A DNA stretch of 64,000 bases from Liriodendron chinense (GCA_003013855.2 ML058484.1:4017344-4081343); one strand, 5' to 3'. Counted from the stretch's first letter, positions 1 to 14,866 are shown. A program made the numbers and translations. Notes: generated from the sequence alone by a model not told the origin.

Positions 1-1810
<1,810 letters not shown>

Positions 1811-3465
1811 CTATCCCCACTCCATCTAAAATGAGAATTCCCTCAATCTGCATTGGGTGGTCCAAGGCACCCAAGAAGGTCCTCCCCAATTGGGACTCAC
1901 TGCCTAGCTTGGCCAGAGCATCAGCCACACCATTTACTTCCCTTGGAGCATATATATAATTGAACCACTGGATTTTGTTATTGGTATAATCAGACTGTCA
2001 CATCTTAATCAGTCTAATTGAATCATCAGATCTCATTACTGGTTCAATCAGTCCATTGATCCTCATTGTTATATGCAATCAGATAGATATCGTTATCCGC
2101 CTACCTGCCCAATCATACTCACCGGTCACCATTATCAACCTCATTAAACCCTTGATCATCATTATCATAGGCCTAAACAAAGGACTGTAACCTTATTAAC
2201 GACCTAATCAGTTGATCGATCATCTTTATCATCCTGATCAGACTATCTTTAACAAGCTTAGAGAGGCATGGACATATTAACACAGATTTTTAGATGGGCA
2301 TAGAATAATATTAGCCTTAGATGGACTTAAACAGATTTATATAAATATGAAGTCCAAATCTGTTTAAGTTTGTCTAAGTCTGTGATGTACATTCAGGTTG
2401 GACCAAGACACATGATTTTAGAAGCTTTAGACATGATTTCACGTGGTGTGGACCACTTAAGTTTGGATCGAATTGAATTTTGGAAGACAAAGGCTCTTTA
2501 TCTAGGTAGGTACTTATTTATCCCATACCAACAACTTTTCTAAGCTAAGGCCGGATCCAATAAATAGAAACTTTAATGTACAAAGTGTGGGGCCCACTAT
2601 GAATTTTTAATGACATCTATCCGTTCATCGTACGGGCCCCTAATTTTTCACCGTTAGACATTAAAGTGCTTGCTGGCAGTTACCTGTTGGAATGAGCTTC
2701 AAACTGTACGTAAGGCCTAGCTTGATGTCTTCCATAAATCTACCCGTCCAATTTTGTTTTTCCAGCTCATTTTTAGGCATGGGCTGAAAACGAGAGGGAT
2801 CCAAAGCTGAAAGTGGACCATACGATGGCGCCGAGTGCTTCAATGGTAAGCGTTCAATCCCCATTATTTCTCATTGTTTGGCCCACTGGAGCTTGGTTGG
2901 TATCTGCCTTATTTTTTAGCCAATGGCAAAACATATGGACGTGGTGGATTTGTGACAATCACCCTGTGGCCCACAAATGTTTCATCAACTGGTGTTGAAT
3001 CCCCACTATTTCATGATCGTTTGGCCTACTTAGGTTTGGATTGCCTCATTTTCTTGGCCAATGCCTTGAAATGAGATGAAAAAACAGATGGACAGAGTGG
3101 ATTTATCACAAACATTATAGTGGGCCCCACTTATGGCTGAGCAACCCTTCCTCTGGACTTAAGTGTACGTCCACCAAACCTGACCCATTTTGATTGGCGT
3201 TGATTGCCGTGCCACCTAACCTCAACCATATGTGGGCCCACCTTGGCGTTTTTTTGAGAAAACCATTCTGTCCATCTATTCTTCCCACCTGGTTTTAGGG
3301 CATGGATCAAAAAATGAAATAGATCTAAAGCTCAAAGTAGGCTTCTTGATGGCCCAATATGTTTCAACAGCAGATGTTCAGTTCCACTGTTTTGTGTAAC
3401 TTGACTACTTGAGCTTCAATTTCCCTCAATTTTTTTTTTTTTTTTTTTTGCCTCTATCTTAAAAT
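1811..3465. repeat. Repeated unit copy U1b, part 1
   Basis: This is the second member of the local tandem pair (spacing about 1,660-1,670 bases from U1a). It matches U2 from ~21600 and U3 from ~28725. Relative to those it lacks a short block around 2385, where the text jumps from GTCTAAGTCTGTG to ATGTACATTCAGG. It ends at the insertion site of the copia solo LTR, just after a run of about 20 T. No gene is seen. Confidence 0.75.
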
Positions 3466-4097
3466 TGTTGAGTGTGGAGACAAAACTCACTGTGCATGAT
3501 CGGGCGCCCGGACGGTCTGTGGACCGAGCGCCCAAAATTCAAGCCGTTTTGCTAATTCAGTCGCTGGACTGTTTTGAGAGTAGCCGGGCGCCCGACGGTC
3601 AAAGTGATCGGGCGCCCGAAATTCATATGTTTCTTCTTTTATCACGCTGGACGTTTTTTACATTGGCCGGGCACCCGACGGTCAAAGTGACCGGGCGCCC
3701 GACCGGCCGCAGGCTTAAGACGCGGGTTTCCTATTTTGTGTTCTAATTGCGGGGTTTACTATATAAAGGGGTGTAAACCGGGATTAGGTAGAGGGATTAG
3801 GGCTTCTATACGTCCAAGGTGAGAAAAGGGCGAGAGGATTAGCAAAAGGGTCATCTCTGTGCATGGGAGCATAGGAGAAGGTAAGTGTATTGCTTGTAAC
3901 TTCGTTTTTCTTCACAGTGAAGTTTGCACCCGTGGTTTTTTACCCTTGTTGGGGTTTTTCCAAGTAAATCTCTGTCTTGTGGATCGTTGGTTTGTGTGGT
4001 TCTTTTCTAGTTATTATTTTTCTTCCTGTTTATCGTTTGTGGGTGAGACCGGAGATTGGATCTTGGTTCACCGGCGTTGTTGGCGTGCTGCACAACA
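3466..4097 (+). mobile_element. Copia (Tork-type) solo LTR
   Basis: The 632-base sequence starts TGTTGAGTGTGG, ends GCTGCACAACA and is flanked by AAAAT on both sides (3461-3465, 4098-4102), a 5-base target duplication. The empty site survives in copy U3 at 30607-30611. Its sequence and length match the left LTR of the copia element at 59055-59686, in opposite orientation. A TATA box (CTATATAAA, 3769-3777) is preceded by several copies of the palindrome CGGGCGCCCG (3502-3700). The interior has been lost, presumably by recombination between LTRs. Confidence 0.93.
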
Positions 4098-4102
4098 AAA
4101 AT

Positions 4103-5467
4103 GAGATGGAAAATCTAAAATGGACTGGGTAACATTACCGTACGGTGGGTCTAGGGCTATCAATGTGCGAAGCTTGGGCTACTAACATCAAAATTTTGAA
4201 TAGCCTCAGCCCGAAACAGTTCAAAATCCAGAATGAAGACCACTCTAGGCCTGGCCCCTTGGCAACCCTAGGTGGGTCCCACTTACCGTCGAGCTTCATC
4301 TGGATTCAAAATATTTTGGCTGGGAATTGATTGGCGTGGATTGCCTTGCCAACCTAACCTTGATTAATGAACCGGGTCCACCTTGATGTTTGTGAGATGG
4401 GCCCAAAACTGAGGAAGAACCAAAACTCAAAGTGGGCTCGATGATGGGCCATGTTATTTCAATGGTGGGTGTTCAATCCCACTGTTTCCTATAGTGCAAC
4501 CCACTTGAACTTCAAATCTGCTTCATATTTTGGCTCATGCCCCGAATTGCTGTGGTATAAAGATCAAGCACATTCACAAATGAAACCAGAAGAAGCAGCT
4601 TAAAGAAAATTGACAAACTTAGCAAAACTCGATCGATTGACCAGAATCGACCAAGCTACTGCTCGGATTGATCGATCGATCGAAATCCCGTCTAAAAATC
4701 TACAATTTTTGTTGGATGATTTTTGTCCATATTGACTGATTGACTGATCTGATCAACCAGTCGACGATCGACTGACCGATCAACACTCAGATCGATGACC
4801 CTGCGAAAAATTTTGAACTTGCGTAATTTACTTTCTTTATTTGATTAGAACTTTTTTAATACGTTTTTTGGATTTATTTAGGTTATATAAACTCTTTTAA
4901 ACTCATTTATAATGAGTTATCTTCATCATTATTCAATAAAGCTTTGATTTTTATCAATTGTTTTCTCATGAATTCGGGAAAAACTTCATCTTAGTCTTTT
5001 GTGACAGTTGACAACCTTTTAAGGCTAAAGACGTTTTGGATGACGCTTATATTTATGTTTTCCCTTTTTCTAGGTCTACTTGATCTTACAAACACGTTGG
5101 ATTGCAAATAAAATATCACGATGGGCCTTTGGAAGTTTTCAACATTGGGCACTCAGTCCTCACTGTTTTCTGTGGTGTGGTGAGCTTTGAATCTGCATCA
5201 TTTTTTCGCTCATTTCCTAGAATGAAAGATAAAAATGGATAGATGACATAGATAAAACACACATATCACATGGGCCCACATAGCTTAGGCTACGTATTAC
5301 CAAAGGGATATCCCTGTGGCAATCTACACAACTTGGCCGACTTCCTTCTCAAGATGAGAAAAACTTTTATATTTTGGAAAAGTATGATAGATGACATGCA
5401 ATATGGTGGGGGCACAAGCAGCAGTGGAGCTATAATGGAGATGGAATAGAGATGAATGATGGAGTTT
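4103..5467. repeat. Repeated unit copy U1b, part 2
   Basis: Continuation of U1b after the solo LTR, matching U3 from 30612 to 31973. Inside it, 4550-5040 resembles an old LTR: it has a TATA-like GGTTATATAAACTC near 4882 and AATAAAGCTT near 4937, and the same block recurs at 23437-23890 and 31060-31520. Its LTR ends are not clear, so this is only a suggestion. No coding potential is seen. Confidence 0.65.
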
Positions 5468-5472
5468 TAGAG

Positions 5473-6157
5473 TGATGCAGGGAGGATGTGGTAGGTCGAT
5501 CACCGTCTCCCTAACGATTGTTTCTCGAATCCACGAGAAGAAATAAAAGATAAAAAGAGGAATTTAATTCCAAATAATTGATTTATTGATAATTGAATGA
5601 ATAAAAACATAATTACAATGCATATAAATAGGAAACTAACCCTAGGTAAAGTATCAGAATCCAACTCCAACTTAAACTCTTAGAAAACGCAAATTACTAT
5701 AAATAGTAAACTTACTATTTATAGAAGTCGTTCAATCCTACTAGAACTCTTGGTTTTCGGCCAAAAATAGAAAGTTATTAAACAGCCTCAACCACGTTGT
5801 TCTACTAAATATTCTAAGCCCTTTTCCTGTTGGGCACTAACTCTAAAGCCCTACAGATGCAAAGTTATGATCGAATTAAAACTTACTATAAATAGTAAAA
5901 CTGAAAATAAACTAGCCTAATGACCGTCAATATGGTCAAATATCGCGATTCCGGCCCGGGCAACCTGGCGTAGCGGGGTTGGTTGGCTAAAGTAGCTTGA
6001 GCTACCCCAAATTGATATATTATATGTCCCGTAACTCATTCCGAATTGTGAGATACGATCGATTTACAATCCTGACGGTCCTGATCACTTTCGACCCCGA
6101 TCGGTCTTCTTTTGCTCCATCTGGGCCATGAAATAATCAGCCACCCGTTCTACATCA
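5473..6157 (-). repeat. 3' LTR of the CRM-like element
   Basis: In element orientation it runs from TGATGTAGAACGGG to CCTGCATCA. It differs from the partner at 10681-11355 by scattered substitutions and small indels, a few percent by eye. The last part of the pol frame (stop at 6085) lies inside it. It contains the palindromic sites CTATAAATAG/CTATTTATAG three times. Confidence 0.92.
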
Positions 6158-9100
6158 GTCTCCTCCACTTCGAAAGAACTCGACGCTGAGTTCTCGTCCA
6201 GCTTTGGTTCATGATACTCGTACAAATTTGCCACGTTGAAAGTCCTTGAAATCTCCATGTCATCCGGAAGATCAACAACGTAGGCATTGTCATTAATCTT
6301 GCGAATGATCGGTACCAGTCCAATCTTCTTGTGTTTCAACTTGTTGTAGGTCCCGGTAGGAAATCGCTCTTTATGTTGGTGGACCATCACCTGATCACCT
6401 TTTCGAACACTTTGGTGCGTCGATGTTTGTCGGCCGCTTCTTTGTACTTCTCGTTCGAAGTCTATATTTTGTTGCGTACGTCTGCATGTATGTCCATGAT
6501 TTGGTCTGCCATATGTTCAGCTGTAATGCTCATGCCCTGAAGCTTGGGCAGGGGAACCAAATCGAGTGTGTGACGAGGCACGCACCCATAAACAATCTGG
6601 AACGGAGACTTTCCTGTCCATCGGTTCACCATGTTGTTGAACGCAAACTCTGCTTGAGCTAGGGCCATGTCCTACTGCTTCGGTTTGTCACCTGAAAGGC
6701 AACGGATGAGATTCCCCAATGTGTGGTTGACGACCTCAGTCTGCCCAACTGTTTGTGGATGATAAGCACTGCTAAAGTGAAGTCGTGTACCGAACCGATT
6801 CCACAATGCTCGCCAAAAGCGGCTAACGAACTTTGTGTCTCGGTCTGAAGTGATGTCTTAGGAATCCCATGTAAGCGCACAACCTCTCTGAAGAAAAGGT
6901 TCGCAACGTGTACCGCATCAAAAGTCTTCTTGCACGGAATGAAGTGTGTCATCTTGGAGAATCGGTCTACCACCACGAACACTGAGTCCATGCCGCGTTG
7001 TGTTCGTGGGAGCCCTAATACAAAATCCATAGATAAATCCTCCCAAAGAGCATCTGGCACGGGTAATGGCGTGTAAAGACCTGTATTTTGAGATTGCCCC
7101 TTAGCGGTCTAACAAATAGGACATCGTTGTACCGCCCTGCTAACATCACGAGCAAGTTGCGGCCAGTAATACCGCTGTTCCACCATCGCTCGAGTCTTAT
7201 CTCGTCTTAGATGATCGCCGAGGCCACCGCCATGTAGCTCGATAATAATTTTGTCCCGCAATGAACTCTGCGGAATGCAAAGTCGATTTCCTTTGAAGAG
7301 GAAATCATCTTGAATTAGAATGTCACTCGGGTGACCCTCTTGGCACTTTTTCCATGCTTCTGTAAAATCCTCATCGTCGGCATAAAGTTCCTTGAGACAG
7401 TCGAATCCAACCACCTCACTGCTCACTGTAATAAGAAGGGAGGCACGTCGGCTTAGTGAATCTGCTACCTTGTTCTGCTGCCCTGACTTGTGTTTCAGAA
7501 CGAACGTGAATTCCTGTAAAAAATGAAATCCATCTAGCATACATACGATTCACATTAGTCTGAGTATTGACAAATTTTAAGACCTGATGATCAGTGTACA
7601 GTATAAATTCCCTTTGAATAAGATAATGGTGCCAATGGCGCAGTACCTGAACCACTGCATATAATTCAAGCTCATAGGTCGACCACTTCTGTCGTGCATC
7701 ACTGAGTTTCTCACTGTAAAAGGCAACTGGCTTACCCTCTTGAGAAAGGACTCCCCCAATGCCGATAATAGATGTGTCACATTCTACCTCAAACAACTTA
7801 TCGAAATTAGGGGGTACCAGGACCGGGTTAGTGGACAACCGATGTTTGATTTCTGCAAAACTCTTCTCTGCCCTCTTCGGTCCATTGAAACAGACCCTTC
7901 TTCATGCAATCGGTAATCAGCACGACGATACTGCTGAAATTCCGCACAAACCGACGATAAAAGGTTGCCAACCCATGAAAACTTCGTACCTCATGAATGT
8001 TCGTCGGAGTCGGCCAATCACGAATAGCTCGAACTTTCTCTTCTTCCACTCGGATACCCGTGGACGACACAATGAACCCCAGAAACAATAATCGATCCGT
8101 TAAGAAGCTACACTTTTTCAGATTTAAGTATAGTTTGTTGTTGGTCAACACTTGTAGCACTTTTCTAATGTGGGTCATGTGCTCCGTTTCATCCTGACTG
8201 TATATTAGGATGTCGTCAAAGTAAACGATAACAAAACGGCCAATGAACGGCTTCAACACTTGGTTCATTAAACGCATGAAGGTGCTTGGTGCGTTGGTTA
8301 GACCGAAGGGCATAACCAGCCACTCATATAGCCCTTCCTTGGTCTTGAAGGCCGTTTTCCACTCGTCGCCTGGCCTAATACGGATTTGATGGTACCCACT
8401 CCGTAAGTCCAGTTTTGAGAACACCTTCAAGCCCTCGAGCATGTCAAGCATGTCATTCAACCGCGGTATTGGAAATCGATATTTAATTGTTATTTTATTG
8501 ATCGCGCGGCTATCGATACACATGCACCAAGTTCCGTCTTTCTTTGGGGTAAGGAGTGCCGGAACGGTACACGGGCTCATGCTCTCTTTGATGAGACCCT
8601 TACGGATCAGTTCCTCCACTTGTCCCTGTAGAATTTCACACTCTTTCGGACTCATCCGATAGTGCAGTCGGTTGGGTAAACTGGACCCTGGGACAAGGTC
8701 AATGTGATGTTGTATGTCTCGCATGGGAGGCAACTCATCAGGTAAATCTTCAGGCCAAATACTTTGAAATTCTTCTAGCAACGGTTTAAGGCGTTGAGGA
8801 ATATTAGAGGATCTTGACTCCTCGCCCTTTACCATAACGGCATATATTTTTCCTATTTCCTTTGATTCCTTAACAAACTCGCGAATGGTGAGGAGGGAGT
8901 TTCCCTCCACTTTAGAAGCTTCAGGGTGTTTCTCTGGTGTTATAGGGGCCAAAACAATTTTTCGACCATCCTTGATGAACATGTATATGTTTTCCCGTCC
9001 ACCGTGGGTCACATCTCGATCCAATTGCCATGGCCGCTCGAGTAACTTGTGGCAGGCTTCCATGTCAACCACATCACAGAGGACCTCGTCCTTATAGCTT

Positions 9101-10647
9101 TTACCAATGGAAAACGAGATAATGCATTGATGAGTTACCTTTGTTTCGTTCATCTTCTTGATCCAACCGATCGAGTAAGGGGTAGGGTTCTTCGTCATAG
9201 GCAGATGTAACTTCTCCACCATAATTTTCGAGACAATATTTTCGCTACTCCCACTGTCTATGATCACATCACAGATTTTGCCCTGCACGGTGCACTTTGT
9301 GTGGAAGATATCATGTCGTTGTGGGTGCACTTCCTTCCTGGGAGCGTAAAGTAGTCGTCTCACTACCAGTGACTCCCCATGATCTTCAGTTAGCCAATCC
9401 ACATCTTTTGTGTCCCCCTCTTCAGCCTGTTCCAATTTAGGGTTGTCTTCCGTTACTTCACCCTCCGTGCCACCTTCGTTCGTAGTTAAGTGGGCTGCAG
9501 GGCGTTGAGGGCAAGCGTTCGACCAGTGACCTGGTTGGCCACAACGAAGACAATGGTCTGGCCTTGGCAGACCATATGGGTTGGGGATCCTGCTAGGACC
9601 CGCTGTAGCGGGAGCTGCACGTTGAGGTCTTGAGGGACCGCTTACCCAGTCTCGGTTCATGACCGTAGGAGGTTGAGGACGCCCTCCTATAGGCTCCTTG
9701 CCTTTGGCCAACGCTGTATCTTGAGTGGGTCCGGTGATAGGATTCCGTGTTGCCGAATAGGGTCGAGCAGGGGGCCGCGACAACTGTGTTTCTGCTCGGG
9801 TGGCCAATTGTTTGGCCTCACTCAACGTCCAGACTGGATGCATTTGGACCCGATCCTGGATTGTAAATCGCAACCCACCAATGAATCGTGGTACTTGTTG
9901 TGCCTCTGATTCCGATAAATTATTCCGTGTAGCCAATCGCTGGAATTCTTCAAGATATTCGGCTACGGTTCGATTTCCCTGCCGACAATTTTGATATTGT
10001 TGGAACAAAATTTATTCATAGTCGCTAGGGAGGAATCGAGCTCTAAGAAGCTGTCTCATCCGAGGCCAGGTTCGGATGGGTGTCTTATTCTGACGGGTGC
10101 GGGAAACCTATAGGTTTTCCCACCATGCTGAAGCACTGGATTTAAATTTATATGCAATTAGTTTTACCTTCTTGTCGTCCGGCACTTCCATATAGTCGAA
10201 GTATCGTTCGACCTCTGCTAGCTAGTCGAGGAACTCCTCTATTCGAAGTAGGCCATTAAAGCTGGGAAGATCAGCTTTGCCCCGATAATCTCGTTCTGCT
10301 CGATTCACACGCTCATTCCCTAGCGCAAGTCGTCGTACAAAAATGTCTTCGACCTCGTCATCGTTTGGTTCTGAATCGTCCGGTGTAGCCCTACGATTAT
10401 CCACCTGGGGTGCTCTATGGACAACATGATTGTCCCGTATAGCAACTGTTGGTGGTTGTTGGTCGCCTTGGGCTCGAAGAGGAGCTAGTGATGCTGCAAT
10501 CTGGTCGAGGGTCGCCTGTATACCTTGCAAGATCAACCGGTTCTCCCGTCGTGCTGCTTCGAATGCTGCCTCGAAGGCTATTGTCGTTAGATAGTCCCTT
10601 GGAGCATCGTCCTTAGGATGAGGATCCAACCCTTCATTAGAGGTCAT
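6085..10647 (-). pseudogene. Decayed gag-pol polyprotein of the CRM-like Ty3 element
   Basis: The likely start is the ATG at 10647 (MTSNEG...). A stop (TAG where Trp is expected) at 10222 and two further stops before 10008 break gag. A long open stretch 10008-7828 then holds the end of gag, a CCHC knuckle (CLRCGQPGHWSNAC, about 9552-9511), the protease site (IIDSGSSENI, about 9258), and reverse transcriptase with YFDD at about 8223-8212. A frameshift near 7850 leads to RNase H (7838-7530), another near 7520 to the integrase zinc finger (ending RCPIC, then a stop at 7109). The integrase core (7060 on) has a further frameshift near 6865 and a stop near 6668. The C-terminal part (6390-6085) ends inside the 3' LTR. 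It cannot make functional pol. Confidence 0.92.
6158..6172 (-). promoter_or_regulatory. Polypurine tract of the CRM-like element
   Basis: Read on the minus strand, CGAAGTGGAGGAGAC lies directly before the LTR start TGATGTAG. This is where plus-strand DNA priming is expected. Here the tract is part of the pol coding frame (encoding FEVEET), because the frame continues into the LTR. Confidence 0.7.
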
Positions 10648-10665
10648 CGTCCTGAGGAAGAAACC

Positions 10666-10680
10666 TCTCTGTAATACCAA
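10666..10680 (-). promoter_or_regulatory. Primer-binding site of the CRM-like element, mutated
   Basis: Directly after the 5' LTR the minus strand reads TTGGTATTACAGAG. The usual plant site, complementary to initiator methionine tRNA, is TGGTATCAGAGC, so the site is recognisable but altered by a small insertion or change. Confidence 0.6.
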
Positions 10681-11355
10681 TGACGCAGGGAGGACGTTGT
10701 AGGTCGATCACCGTCTCCCTAACCGATAGTTTCTCGAATCCACGAGAAGAAATAAAAGATAAAAAGAGGAATTTAATTCCAAATAATTGATTTATTGATA
10801 ATTGAATGAATAAAAACATAATTACAATGCATATAAATAGGAAACTAACCCTAGGTAAAGTATCAGAATCCAACTCCAACTTAAACTCCTAGAAACGCAA
10901 CTTACTATAAATAGTTAACTTACTATTTATAGAAGTCGTTCAATCCTACTAGAACTCTTAGTTTTCGGCCAAAAATAAAAAGTTATCAAACGGCCTCAAC
11001 CACGTTGTTCTACTAAATATTCTAAGCCCTTTTCCTGTTGGGTACTAACTGTAAAGCCCTACAGATGCAAAGTTATGATCGAATTAAAACTTACTATAAA
11101 TAGTAAAACTGAAAATAAACTAGCCTAATGACCGTCGATACGGTCGAATCTGGCGATTCGGCCTGGGCAACCAGGCGTAGCGGGATTGGTTGGCTAAAGT
11201 AGCTCGAGCTACCCCAAATTGATATATTATACGTCCCGTAACTCATTCCGGATTGTGAGATACGACCGATTTACGGTCCTGATCACTTTCGACCCCGACC
11301 GGTCTTCTTTTGCTCCATTTGGGCCATGAAAAAATCAGCGACCCGTTCTACATCA
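10681..11355 (-). repeat. 5' LTR of the CRM-like element
   Basis: The 675-base partner of 5473-6157, running (plus strand) from TGACGCAGGG to TTCTACATCA and followed by the target duplication TAGAG. It should hold the promoter. The palindrome CTATAAATAG/CTATTTATAG occurs three times, as in the other LTRs of this family. Confidence 0.92.
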
Positions 11356-11360
11356 TAGAG

Positions 11361-12280
11361 CAGTAAAGCTTGAAGATTGAAGCTACAATAGAGATTGTTG
11401 GAAATGTCTTCAATTTGTAAACAGATGGATTTCAGTCGACTGATAAGTCTGGCTCAGTCGCCTGAAAATACCCTGGATGAGATAGTTGGTCTCTGGACAT
11501 TGTTGGTAAATTTTGATCAATCGACGGACTTGGCTCGGTCGTCCAAAACTCGACGGATTGGTCTATGAATTCTCTAGACATATTTGACTATGTTCGGTCA
11601 CCGGAAAGGTCGGGTTGGTTGACAAATGAGTCAATGCACCGTGTAGGTCGATTTGCATGATTTTTGAGAATTTATTTTTAATTATGATTTTATGCTATTT
11701 AAATGGGTGTAATGCGAGGTTAGGGTAACATAAGGAGTTCTATACGTGTTCAAGGGGTTCAGAGAGTTCTAGGGAAAGAGAAAAGAGTTAGGGTTAGCTT
11801 GGGATTTCTCTTGTGGGGTTGTGATTTGAGTAAGTTCTTCTCTATTTCTTATAACTTTTGATTCATACTGATTCGTTTTGTGCGGTGGCTTTTTTCTTTT
11901 CTTTTTTTCTGCAAGGGTTTTTCTACGCAAAATTCGAATTGTCTCTTGTTTGTTGATTTGCTTCTTGCCATTGTGACTGACTTGTTTGATTACACTCTAA
12001 GCTCCTCACTTCCATGGGTTTCCAACACAATCATTCAATATAAATTCAATCAAACATTCATTCTTAAAACATTTGAATTGTACCATTTAGTTTCAACATC
12101 GATTCAACCGGATTAATTGCTTCAATCATATCAATGCAATCAGGCTGATGGTTTTCAATATTGGCTCAATCGGATTAATCAATTATAGTGACTAGACCCT
12201 CACTTATGATTATGGATTAAACGTGTGGCTCACGTGGAGTTTGAATATCAATCATGTAGGCAAAGAATTGTGAGTGTGAG

Positions 12281-12323
<43 letters not shown>

Positions 12324-13016
12324 ATGCTTTGGTCCCCTTTATTTCTAATGGGAAGCAATTCCAGCCTGCATTGGGTTCTTAACAAAATGCTTTTAACAAG
12401 GAAATGTTCTCAAATACCTTTAAAACATAAGAATAACTTCTATTTTAAAAGTGAAACTATCAGTTCTGGTGACACCCTCAATGGCTTTGATTTAGGTGGG
12501 AACTAGAAGTGAAAGGCACTCACAAAGGATTGTTTTATTAATGTGGGTTTTGAGCCTTGGGCCATCTAACGAAGAGCCTAGTAAAGGGGTCTTAATTCAT
12601 CTTCGATGGATGAGTATGTTCTCAAACAGTCTCTGTCACATCATTTCCCATGATGATAAACTCATTGGCCTTCAACGCTTGCCCATAATAATATTAATGA
12701 AAGATTAAGAGTGTTTTTTTCTTTTTTTTTTTTCTTTTTTTCTTTTTTCTTTTTTATTTACCTGAAGGATACTTAGGGGTCGTTTGGCAACACAGGTTTT
12801 GGGTATATTTGAGTGCATTCAGATTCTGAATGTTGTTTGATAACGTGATTAAGGAGTAAATTATAAAATCAAAGGTATTAATTCGGGAGTAAATAAAATA
12901 GCACAGCTTTTGTGTGATTTGAAATTTGGTCCTCACCTTTTTTAGCTTCTTTCTAAAGGTAGGTAGGAGAGTTGCACCTGTGTCAAAGACCTCACACCAT
13001 CATCGTGCAATTTATC
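11361..13016. repeat. Repeated unit copy U1b, part 3
   Basis: The continuation of U1b beyond the CRM-like insertion, matching U2 24338-25195 and U3 31979-33640. A (GA)n run (about 12283-12320) and T-rich runs (12714-12760) lie within it. Similarity to U3 fades at about 13016, just before the Mutator-like element. Short open frames here recur in the copies with different endings and do not look like genes. Confidence 0.7.
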
Positions 13017-13050
13017 TATTGGCTGCATCTCCAAAATCACATTAATAGAA

Positions 13051-14866
13051 GAGACAATGCCATACAGCCACCTATGTTTCAAGTCATTTAAAAAAAGAGG
13101 CAGCTTTTAAACTCTTTCCTAAAACTCGCTTAACCTTTCGAAATATAGCCAAAAATCTGCCTTCGTAGCCTTTGACTATCAATTTGGTAACGACGTCATT
13201 TTACCCCAACTTTAGAAGATTTTAAATCCTATATCTTGCCATTTACTATGCGGAATCAATGGAGAAGAGGACTATATTGTGGGCCCTACAATGATTTGTT
13301 TGTTCCATCCACGCTGTCTATCATTCTTAGATCATTATTTTAGAGCATGACCAAAAAAATGAGGAATATACAGATCTCAAGTGGGCCCTACAACACAAAA
13401 ACAGTGGCAAATGAACTCCTTACCATTGATTTTTATGTAGCTCACCATGATGATAACACAGCATCTAATTTAACCATGTGGTGGCTTAATAAAATTTATG
13501 ACTTGTATCAAAACATCAGATCCAACCATGATTCAGATGGGCCAGACAAATTGAAAACCATTTTGAGGGTGAGAATTGGCCAATACTCTTGTGAATCGTG
13601 TGGTCCACTGGAATCATGGATGGACAGGAAACTTGGGCCCTGGGCCTAATATATATGGGTGAAATACGAGGTGCTATAGGTGGATATCAAATACACATCA
13701 TAGTGTCGGCTACCTTATTTTTAAAGTCATGCCTCCAGATGGAATTGCCCCAGATCAAAGTTTTTTTCAAGGACACAAAATCAACGTCCATTGAGTCTCC
13801 GTCCAGCAAGTCTTTGTCAGCCCACTGTGATGCATGGTTTTATCCACACCGTACATCCATTTCATAAAAAAAAATGAGGCAGATGTAGGGCTCAAGTAGA
13901 CCACACAGTACATGATTGAATCCTCACCACTAACTACTTGGATATTATACACTCACTATTAAAACATTCTTTGGGCCACATAATCTTTGGATAAAGCCAA
14001 TAGTTTTCTTATTTTAGTTTATCCCACTGACAATTAATGACGTTACAAACGGTTACAAAACCTTATGAACGGTTTAGATGACGTATAAATGTCACTAGTG
14101 GACCCCAATAATTTTTCGATGGTAGGCACACCTATTTCCGACTTGTAGCCCACTTCAGTTTTTGATCCACCTCAATTTCTGTATTGTGTCCTAATATGAG
14201 CTGGGAAAATAGATGAACGGATTTGATTTTAAATAAGCATCATGGTGAGCCCCACTAGTGGTGGCGTTACAAACATTTGTCATGTTGTTTCAACCATCCC
14301 ATCCGTGCACAGAGATGGAACTCTCAATGTAAAGAAGGAGACAAGAATACGAAGCAAGAGCCGTGGGAAGCTAGGTGGGGCCCACCAGGATGCTTGTGAA
14401 AGATCCACCCCGTCTATCTGCTTTGCCATCTCATTTCAGGGCATGAGTCTAATTATGATGTAGATTTAAAAGATTGAGTAAGCCACACGACGGAAAAAAA
14501 TGGGATTATTAGACAATCCGTTGACGTTAAAAAACTGAATGAAAATAATTATTTGATAACTAAAAAAATCATGTAATTATCCATTCATAGGTGGCCCAAA
14601 TAGATGGAGGGCTCAGATCATCAACCCATTTATCCATGGAGAGAGGCGGGAGAGGACTAGGGGATGAAAAAAAAAAAAAAACCCATTAAAAGAAATGAGG
14701 GTATCTCCGTCATTTTAGAAATATAGTATCAGGCAACTAACGGAAGTGGACGGACTGTGGTAAGATGACTATGGTGCAAAAGATAAGTGGGCTTTAGGAA
14801 AGAGTTTAAAATCAGCACTTTTTTTTAAAATGGTCCAAAACATAGGCAGCTACACCGCATTGTCTC
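13051..14866. mobile_element. Non-autonomous Mutator-like element (MULE)
   Basis: Long terminal inverted repeats start GAGACAATGCCATACAGCC on the left and, in reverse on the right, GAGACAATGCGGTGTAGC; matching continues for roughly 100 bases or more (TTTTAAACTCTTTCCTAAA is shared). A perfect 9-base duplication, TTAATAGAA, flanks the element at 13042-13050 and 14867-14875. A 9-base duplication and long inverted ends are the signature of Mutator-like elements. The 1,816-base element carries no transposase and no recognisable captured gene; its interior resembles other dispersed GTGGGCCC-type repeats. Confidence 0.88.

Larger units (their letters stand above)
5473..11355 (-). mobile_element. Ty3/gypsy retrotransposon, CRM-like chromovirus, full-length but decayed
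   Basis: The element has two LTRs (5473-6157 and 10681-11355), a decayed gag-pol between them on the minus strand, and the 5-base duplication TAGAG at both ends (5468-5472, 11356-11360). Copies U2 (24333-24337) and U3 (31974-31978) hold the empty site. Domain order is gag, zinc knuckle, protease, reverse transcriptase, RNase H, integrase, which defines Ty3 type. The wording just after the reverse transcriptase (SFHGLATFYRRFVRNFSSI) and a pol frame that runs into the 3' LTR are features I associate with the CRM clade. Clade placement is inference; Ty3 type is certain. Confidence 0.93.

Noticed and set aside
13347..14463. Frames of 73-100 residues inside the Mutator-like element as captured genes
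   Set aside because: They consist of dispersed GTGGGCCC-type repeat text and have no recognisable domain or splice structure.
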